Source: Alligator mississippiensis
Lineage: Eukaryota; Chordata; Crocodylia; Alligatoridae
Reading direction: 5' to 3'
DNA: 64,000 bases
Assembly: GCF_030867095.1 (NCBI RefSeq)
Contig: NC_081831.1
Location: forward strand, 21,428,001-21,492,000
Shown here: piece after piece, positions 58,573 through 64,000 of the stretch
Position numbering within the stretch: position 1 is the stretch's first letter
Layout of the letters: the number at the start of each line of letters is the position of its first letter
The notes under the pieces: generated by a model
Database searches by the model: none
What the model saw: only the letters and a program-made list of their open reading frames with translations
Told to the model about the DNA's origin: nothing
Translations under genes and position numbers: made by a program

Positions 58573-60714
58573 GATCATAGAAAGTTAGGGTTGGAAGGGA
58601 CCTCTGGAGGTCATCTAGTCCAAACCCCTACTCGAAAGCAGGACCATCCCCAACAATATCATCCCAGCCAAGGCTTCGTCTAGCTGGGTCTTAAAAAACC
58701 CCCAAGGATGGAAAGTCCACAACCTCTCTGTGTAACCTGTTCCAGTGTGTTACCACCCTCCTAGTAAGATTTTTTTTTCCCCCCCTCCCTCCCCCAATAC
58801 CTAACCTAAACTTTTCTTGCTACAACATGAGACCATTGTTCCTTGTTCTGTCATCTGCCACCACTGACAATAGTCTAGCTCCATCCTCTCTGAAATCCCC
58901 ATTCAGTTATTTGAAGGCTGCTATTAAATCCCCCCTCAGTTTTCTCTTCTGCAGATTAAATAAGCCCAGTTCGCTCAGACTCTCCTTCATAAATCATGCG
59001 CCTCAGCCCCTGAACCATTTTCATTGCCCTGTGCTTGACTCTTTCCAATTCATCCACATCCTTTCTTTTAGTGGGAGGCCCAGAACTGGACACAGTACTC
59101 CAGATATGGCCCCACCAGTGTCAAAAAGAGGGAAATAATCACTTCCCTTGATCTGCTGGCAGTGCTCAGACTAATGCAGCCCAGTATGCTGTTAACCTTT
59201 TTGGCAACAGGGGCACGCTGACTTATTGTCTGCTGTAACCCCCAGGTCCTTGGCTGGGCAGGAGTTCTGCAGAAAGTCAGTCCCCAGCCTGTACTGGTGC
59301 ATGGGATTGTTCTGTCCTAAGTGCAGGACTCTGCACTTGTTGTTTGTTGAACCTTATGAGATTTCTTTTGGTCCAATCCTCCAAGTTGTTGAGGTCTCTC
59401 TGAATCCTAGTCCTACCCTCCACTTATCTACTACTCCCCCCAGCTTGATGTCATCCATAAACTTTCTCCATCCTCCAAGTTGTTGATGGAAATATTGAAC
59501 ACAACTGGTCCAAGGACCAACCCCTGGGACATTCTAGTTGATGCTAGCTGCCAGCTAGGCAGAGAGCCATTGATTACTCCCTTTTGAACCTGACAGTTTC
59601 GTCAGTTTTCCATCTACCTTATGGTTCATTCATCCAACCTGTACTTCCTTAGCTTGCTTGCAAGAATGTTGTGGGAGACCATATCAAAGACCTTGCTAAA
59701 GTCAAGGTAGAGCATGTCTGTTGCTCTCCCTGCATCTATAGAGCCAGTCTCCTTATTGTAGAAGGCAGTCAGGTTGGTCAGGCATTGACTTGCCCTTGGT
59801 GAATCCATGCTGACTGTTCCTAATCACCTTCTTCTCCAAGTGCTTAGAAATGGATTCCTTGAGGACCTGCTCCATAACTTTTCCAGGTACTAAGGTGAGG
59901 CTGACCGGTCTGTAGTTCCTTGGATCCTACCTTCTTCCCTTTCCTAAAGATGGGTGTTATTTGCCCTTTTCCAGTCGTACAGGACCTCCCGTGACTGCCA
60001 TGAGTTTTCAAAGATAATGGTCAGCAGGTCTGTAATCGCATCCGTCAACTCCCTCAATACCTTCAAGTGCATCACTTCCAGCCTCACGAACTTGTAAGCA
60101 TCCAGCTTTTCTAAATTGTCCCTAACCTGTTCTTTCACCACTATCAGCTGCTCACCTCCTCCCCAGACTGTTGCTAGGTGCAGTAGTCTGGGAGCTGACT
60201 TTGTCTGTGAGACTGAGATAAAAAAGGCATTGAGTACTTCAGCCTTTTCTGCATCATCTGTCATTAGATTGCCTCCCCCAGTTCAATAAGGGGCCCATGC
60301 TTTCCCTGATCTTTCTGTTGTTGCTGACATACTTGTAGAAACCCTTCTTGTTGCCCTTCATGTCCCTTGCTAGCTTCAACTCCATTTGCACTTGAACAAT
60401 TGAACAATACTCTTATTCCTCCTTAGCCATTTGTCCAAACTTCCACTTCTTGTAAGTTTCCTTTTTGTGTTTTAGCTTACTGAAGAGTTCCTTGCAAAAC
60501 CAAGCTTGCCTTCTGCCATGCTTGCTAATCTTCCTGTGCATCAGGATGGTTCATTCCTGCACCCTCAGTAAAGTTTCAAGTACAACCAGCTCTCCTGGAC
60601 TCCTTTACCCCCTCAGACTGGCTTCCCAGGGGATCGTTCCCATCAGTTCCCTGAGTGAGTCCAAGTCTGGTTTTCTGAAATCTAGGGTCCTTACTCTGCT
60701 GTTCTTTTTTCTGT

Positions 60715-60732
60715 CTCTCTCTCTCTCTCTCG
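60715..60732. repeat. (CT)n microsatellite in CR1
   Basis: A short run of about nine CT units within the antisense CR1 ORF2 region. It expands the encoded sequence and shows that the copy is not under coding constraint. Confidence 0.9.
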
Positions 60733-60990
60733 TGGTCGCTGCTGCCTAAGTTGCCATGTACTTCTACATTCCCCACCCTGTTGTGAGCATCGGTTCAAGA
60801 AGAGATGGTCTCAACACTTGCATGATGAAGTTGTCCCCAGCACTCTCCAAAAACTTGCTGGTTTGCGTTTGCACTGCTATATTCCTCTCCCAGCAGATGT
60901 CAGGGTGATTTGGAGTCCCCCATGAGAACCAGGGCTTGTGACTTGGGAAACTTCTTTTATCTGTTTTGAAGAAAGCCTCATAGAACACGT

Positions 60991-61096
60991 GTTGTGGTAT
61001 GTGTGTTCATATAGAACACATGTTCAATATGAACACATGTATGTGTTCACACACATCTATGTATGTGTGTTCATATAGAACACACATACCACAACA
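60991..61096. repeat. Inverted and direct repeat cluster inside the CR1 endonuclease region
   Basis: The outer arms TGTTGTGGTATGTGTGTTC (from 60991) and GAACACACATACCACAACA (to 61096) are exact complements. Between them TATGTGTGTTCATATAGAAC occurs twice in direct orientation (60999 and 61063), with ACACATGT palindromes. It replaces the segment expected between VVVCVFY and the DEEADE-like part of the endonuclease, so the right arm is original CR1 and the left is a fold-back copy. Confidence 0.85.
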
Positions 61097-61768
61097 TCAC
61101 CCTTGTTGCTCTCCCCTCTCACCCTATCCCAGAGCCTTTCAACAGGCCCATCTCCAGTTTCATACTGGAGCTCTAAACAATCATATAACTCTTTTTTTTT
61201 TTTATGTAAACAGTTTATACCCATCCATGACAGTCCTCCAGTCATGCAAGCTATCCCTACAAGTCTGTTATTCCAATCCTTTCATAGTTCTGTGACTGCA
61301 GGGACTTTCAGTTCTTGCTTGTTTTCCAGGCTGCATGCATTCATGTACAAACACCTGAGGTAACTAGTTAATTGCCTTACTTTCTCAGGAAAAACAAGAA
61401 GGCCTCCCCTGTTGCCCCTTCCTACTTGTGCTTCCTCCAGGTCACCAGTTTCCCCATTTACCTCAGGGCTTTGGTCTCCATCCCCTGGTGAATCTAGTTT
61501 AAAGCCCTTCTCACCAGGTTAGCAAACCTGTGTGCAAAGATGTTCTTCATTCTTCGTCAGATTGATCCTCTATCTTCCTAGCTGTCCTTGGAACAACACC
61601 CCGTGGTCAAAGAAACCAAATCCCTTCCGGCAACCATCATCTGTTGATCTGCAGGATGCATCCACTACTGCCCCGGGAAAATACCACCTGAGCCCTGTAA
61701 TCACTTTTGATCTGCTCAGGGTCACCCATGGCAGTATCTTTGGTGCCCACATGGATGAGCAGCATAGG

Positions 61769-62927
61769 TAGTATTGTGCATTTTCAGTTTTTATTACCAA
61801 AAAAACCCCAACAGGTTACGGAAATTTGGGGGGGGGTTATCTTCGAAACGTTGGGTTGAAATCTGGATAAAAAGAAGGAGAGAGAAAATCGGTTTAAATT
61901 GGGGAAAATAATACGTTCTCATGGTGGTGAGAGAGGGAGTAAGGCTGAAACTAGAAAAGGGGCAGGGGGGGGTGCAACACAGCTTGGTGGCTGCTCCTGG
62001 AGCTGCAGCGGGGGGGGAACTGTCAGTGGGCATGGGATGGAGGGGCCTGGCTCTTGCTGCTACACGCATCCTGGGAGGGCTGCAGGCTGGGGGGCTGTGC
62101 TGGGCTCTTCCCAGGGATCTGTGTCCGGGACCAGAGTAGGCTGCCATGTGCTCCGAACACCACTTGAAGCCTGGTGTTGGCCCCAGACTGCAGTGGCAAC
62201 CTGCTCTCATCCTGCACACAGATCCAAGGGCACGCACACCCCAGAAAGAGCCTGGCCCAGCCCACAGCCCTCCCAGGGTGCAAATAGCAAGAGTCACACC
62301 CTGCACGCACTTACAGTTCCTTCTGCAGCTGGTGTTGGCTGCTTCCAGAGCCGCTGTAGCAGGGGCTGGGGTGAGTGGGAGCAAGCAGAGCCCCAGAGGG
62401 CATGGGGCATGGTGCAGCTTGTCCGCATTCACCCCATCCCATGCTGCGGCAGCCCTGGGAGCGGCTGTGCCATGCCCTGGGCGCTGCGAGCCCCACTGGG
62501 GGGGACAGGCAGGAGAGCCCAATCCCACTCCCCTGCAGCAGGTTCTGCATCTGGCCCCTCTGCCTGGGGGTGCAGGGCTCCTGGCTCTGATTCCAGGTGG
62601 GCTGGGAGGTGCTGGGGTAGTGCCCTTCTCCCCCCAATGTCTGTGTCCAGCTGTGCACCACTCCCCCCACACCAGGGCATCCCGGCAGCAGGGCGGAGGG
62701 GGGTGACTGCAGCCAGAGAAGAAAGCGGTGGGGTGCGGTGCCATGTGCCACTGAAATTCCAGTTAGTAAAATCCCAGATAACAAGGATTTGACTACCCAG
62801 AAAAACTGAGTGAATTGAAAAATGAGTATAAATCAGTAAAAAAAAAAAAAACAACAAAAAAACAAATCGATTAAAATCAGGGAATTTATCAGTGAAAATT
62901 GGTAAAAACTGAAAATGCGGAACACTA
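61769..62927. mobile_element. hAT-like element with GC-rich core, inserted in CR1 ORF1
   Basis: The left end TAGTATTGTGCATTTTCAG and right end CTGAAAATGCGGAACACTA are inverted; TGCATTTTCAGTTTTTA-type sequence is shared with few changes. The flanks AGCATAGG (61761-61768) and AGCATGGG (62928-62935) agree at 7 of 8 positions. AT-rich outer arms surround a G+C-rich core (61960-62720) with a long internal palindrome. Removing it rejoins the CR1 esterase reading. No transposase; the 316- and 297-codon frames across the core are compositional. Confidence 0.8.
62048..62296. repeat. ~250-bp imperfect palindrome in the hAT core
   Basis: 'ctcttgctgctacacgcatc', 'ctgggagggctgcaggctgg' and 'cagggatctgtgtccgggac' on the left reappear inverted on the right as CAGATCC, 'cccacagccctcccagggtg' and 'caaatagcaagag'. 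The inner part (AGAGTAGGCTGCCATG with CAGTGGCAACCTGCTCTC) continues the symmetry toward a centre near 62175. Confidence 0.75.
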
Positions 62928-63343
62928 AGCATGGGGTAGTAGTCAGAGGGCCTGATAAGTCTCGGTAATCCTTCCATGACTTCTTGGATCCAGGCAAGCA
63001 GCAGACTTCCCAAGACAACAGGTCGGGCTGGCAGATGGATGTCTCTGTTCCCTGTAGAAGGGAGTCTCCAAATACCACCACATGTTGCTTCCTCTTGGTA
63101 GCAGTAGTCTCAGTCCTTCCAACCTTCGCTATGCATTGCCTGGCCTGGCCTCTTCCACCAACAAAACATGCTTCTCTTGTTCTGTTGCTAGGGATCCATA
63201 TTTGTTCTCTAGGCAAACCACTGCAGGTGGAGATGAAGACTTCTGCTTGCTGCCAGAAGTCACAAGCTTCCAGCTTTCACCTTCCTGGGAGTCTACATCC
63301 TCTTCCTTCTCTAGTGCTGCCTCTGGCAGCCCCTCCTCTATAG

Positions 63344-64000
63344 CAGGTTTTTCAACCTTTTTTAAAACACAGTACCCCTTCTGGATGCGGAGCTTTGCGG
63401 TGGGGGTAGGAGGGCAGTGCTGATAGACGGCCACCAAAAGCTGGCAGCGTGGCAAGCTTGCGCATACCTGCCATCACCATCTATACATTGTCACTGCCAG
63501 GCGCTGCTTACCAAGTCCAAGTATACCGCTTCTCTGTGCTGCCAGCTTTTGTGTCTGGCCAGATGTCAGCACCTCCTCCCCCTGTGGTGCATGGTGGTGG
63601 TGCTGAGTGTATAGATGTGGGCAGCCACTGTGTGTGAGCGTGCAGCAGCAGGGATGCTGCTGGCCAGCCAACCATGAAGCTGGTGGCACGGAGAAGCGGG
63701 GATACTTGAGCGCAGGAAAGTGGTACGCAGCACTGGGTGGCAGTGGTATGAAGTGATGAATGACAGCAGCCCTGCCTCCGTGCTGCTGCTTCCCAGGTAC
63801 CCCTGCTTCTCCTCACCACCACCTTTGTGTCTGGCGGGCTGTCAGCAACGCCCCGCTCCCACCCAGCCAGCTGGGCACGAGCCCAGTGGCGCGGAGAAGT
63901 GGGGGTACTTGGGCACAGGGGAACTGCAATGCTGAGTGGTGGATGGTGGCTGCCACTTCCCAAGTACCGCAGCTTCTCTTTGTTGCTGCCACGTACCCCC
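63344..64000. mobile_element. hAT-like element related to 13238, cut by the window edge
   Basis: The left end CAGGTTTTTCAACCTTTTTT and the following 'cagtaccccttctgg' match the start of the 13238-13478 element. The core is expanded by tandem units of about 200 bp: GGAGAAGCGGGGATACTTG near 63690 recurs as GGAGAAGTGGGGGTACTTG near 63893. 'tttgtgtctggc' and 'gtcagca' also recur, near 63549 and 63823. The right end is outside the window. The open frames here are compositional. Confidence 0.6.

Larger units (their letters stand above)
58573..63342 (-). mobile_element. Nearly complete CR1 LINE, antisense in the MYH10 intron
   Basis: Read on the minus strand, it starts near 63342 with an ORF1 segment (SWKLVTSGSKQKSSS and a basic linker). 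Then comes an SGNH-esterase-like block with VVVFGDSLLQGTE (GDS serine motif) near 63070-63100 and LLIHVGTKDTA near 61740-61770. In the usual esterase block III the K is an N (GTND). ORF2 follows: endonuclease (LHDWRTVMDGYKLFT near 61210-61250; HPDICW near 60895), reverse transcriptase (near 59600-60300), and the CR1 3' end at 58573. A hAT-like element (61769-62927) interrupts ORF1. A fold-back insertion (60991-61096) disrupts the endonuclease. Stops and frameshifts make it inactive. Confidence 0.85.

Noticed and set aside
61794-62792. Proteins of about 300 residues on both strands
   Set aside because: They cross the GC-rich core of a hAT-like element with clear inverted ends and target duplication. 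The frames have no recognisable domain.

Overview
This window is nuclear DNA from a sauropsid vertebrate, most likely a crocodilian. The basis is the CR1 retroelements with crocodilian/turtle-style 3' ends (near 27916, 41113 and 58573), old MIR and L2 fragments, many short hAT-like DNA elements, long CA/GT microsatellites and very low gene density. There are no operons, ribosome binding sites, CRISPR arrays or bacterial genes. The species call is inferred from repeat style recalled from memory; no search was run.

The one gene I can identify is MYH10 (non-muscle myosin heavy chain IIB) on the + strand. Its promoter is a CpG island (about 48180-49490) with three CCAAT boxes and several GC boxes. 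A probable non-coding exon 1 ends at a GT donor at 48737. The first coding exon has its acceptor at 52287-52288, its ATG at 52320 and a phase-0 donor at 52665, and it encodes the first 115 residues. The window ends inside the following intron, more than 11 kb long. The motor active site, neck and tail lie outside the window.

The left 48 kb is intergenic, with no coding exon I can support. It is a layered deposit of mobile elements. From left to right: an LTR end (1-239); an antisense CR1 (about 250-2285) split by a hAT-like element with a perfect 8-bp duplication; several inverted-repeat elements; two sense CR1 copies (7700-9066 and 9305-11125), the first split by a GC-rich element; a run of hAT-like elements (13238-18045); a solo LTR (18344-19387); a palindromic element with a 13-bp duplication (19453-19741); L2, LTR-like and GC-rich repeats (19860-23235); more inverted-repeat elements (24434-25442); and a CR1 with an inverted 5' half (27916-28957). 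From 29.6 to 45 kb the DNA is AT-rich and mostly unassigned, with scattered MIR and CR1 remnants.

The MYH10 introns carry further elements. The most striking is a nearly complete antisense CR1 (58573-63342). Its first reading frame, an SGNH-esterase-like protein, is cut by a 1.16-kb hAT-like element.

Two patterns stand out. Many of the hAT-like elements pair short inverted ends and 8-bp target duplications with a GC-rich, internally repeated core. Fold-back (inverted-duplication) events have struck unrelated sequences at several places, including inside CR1 coding regions. I found no new enzymatic or defence system.
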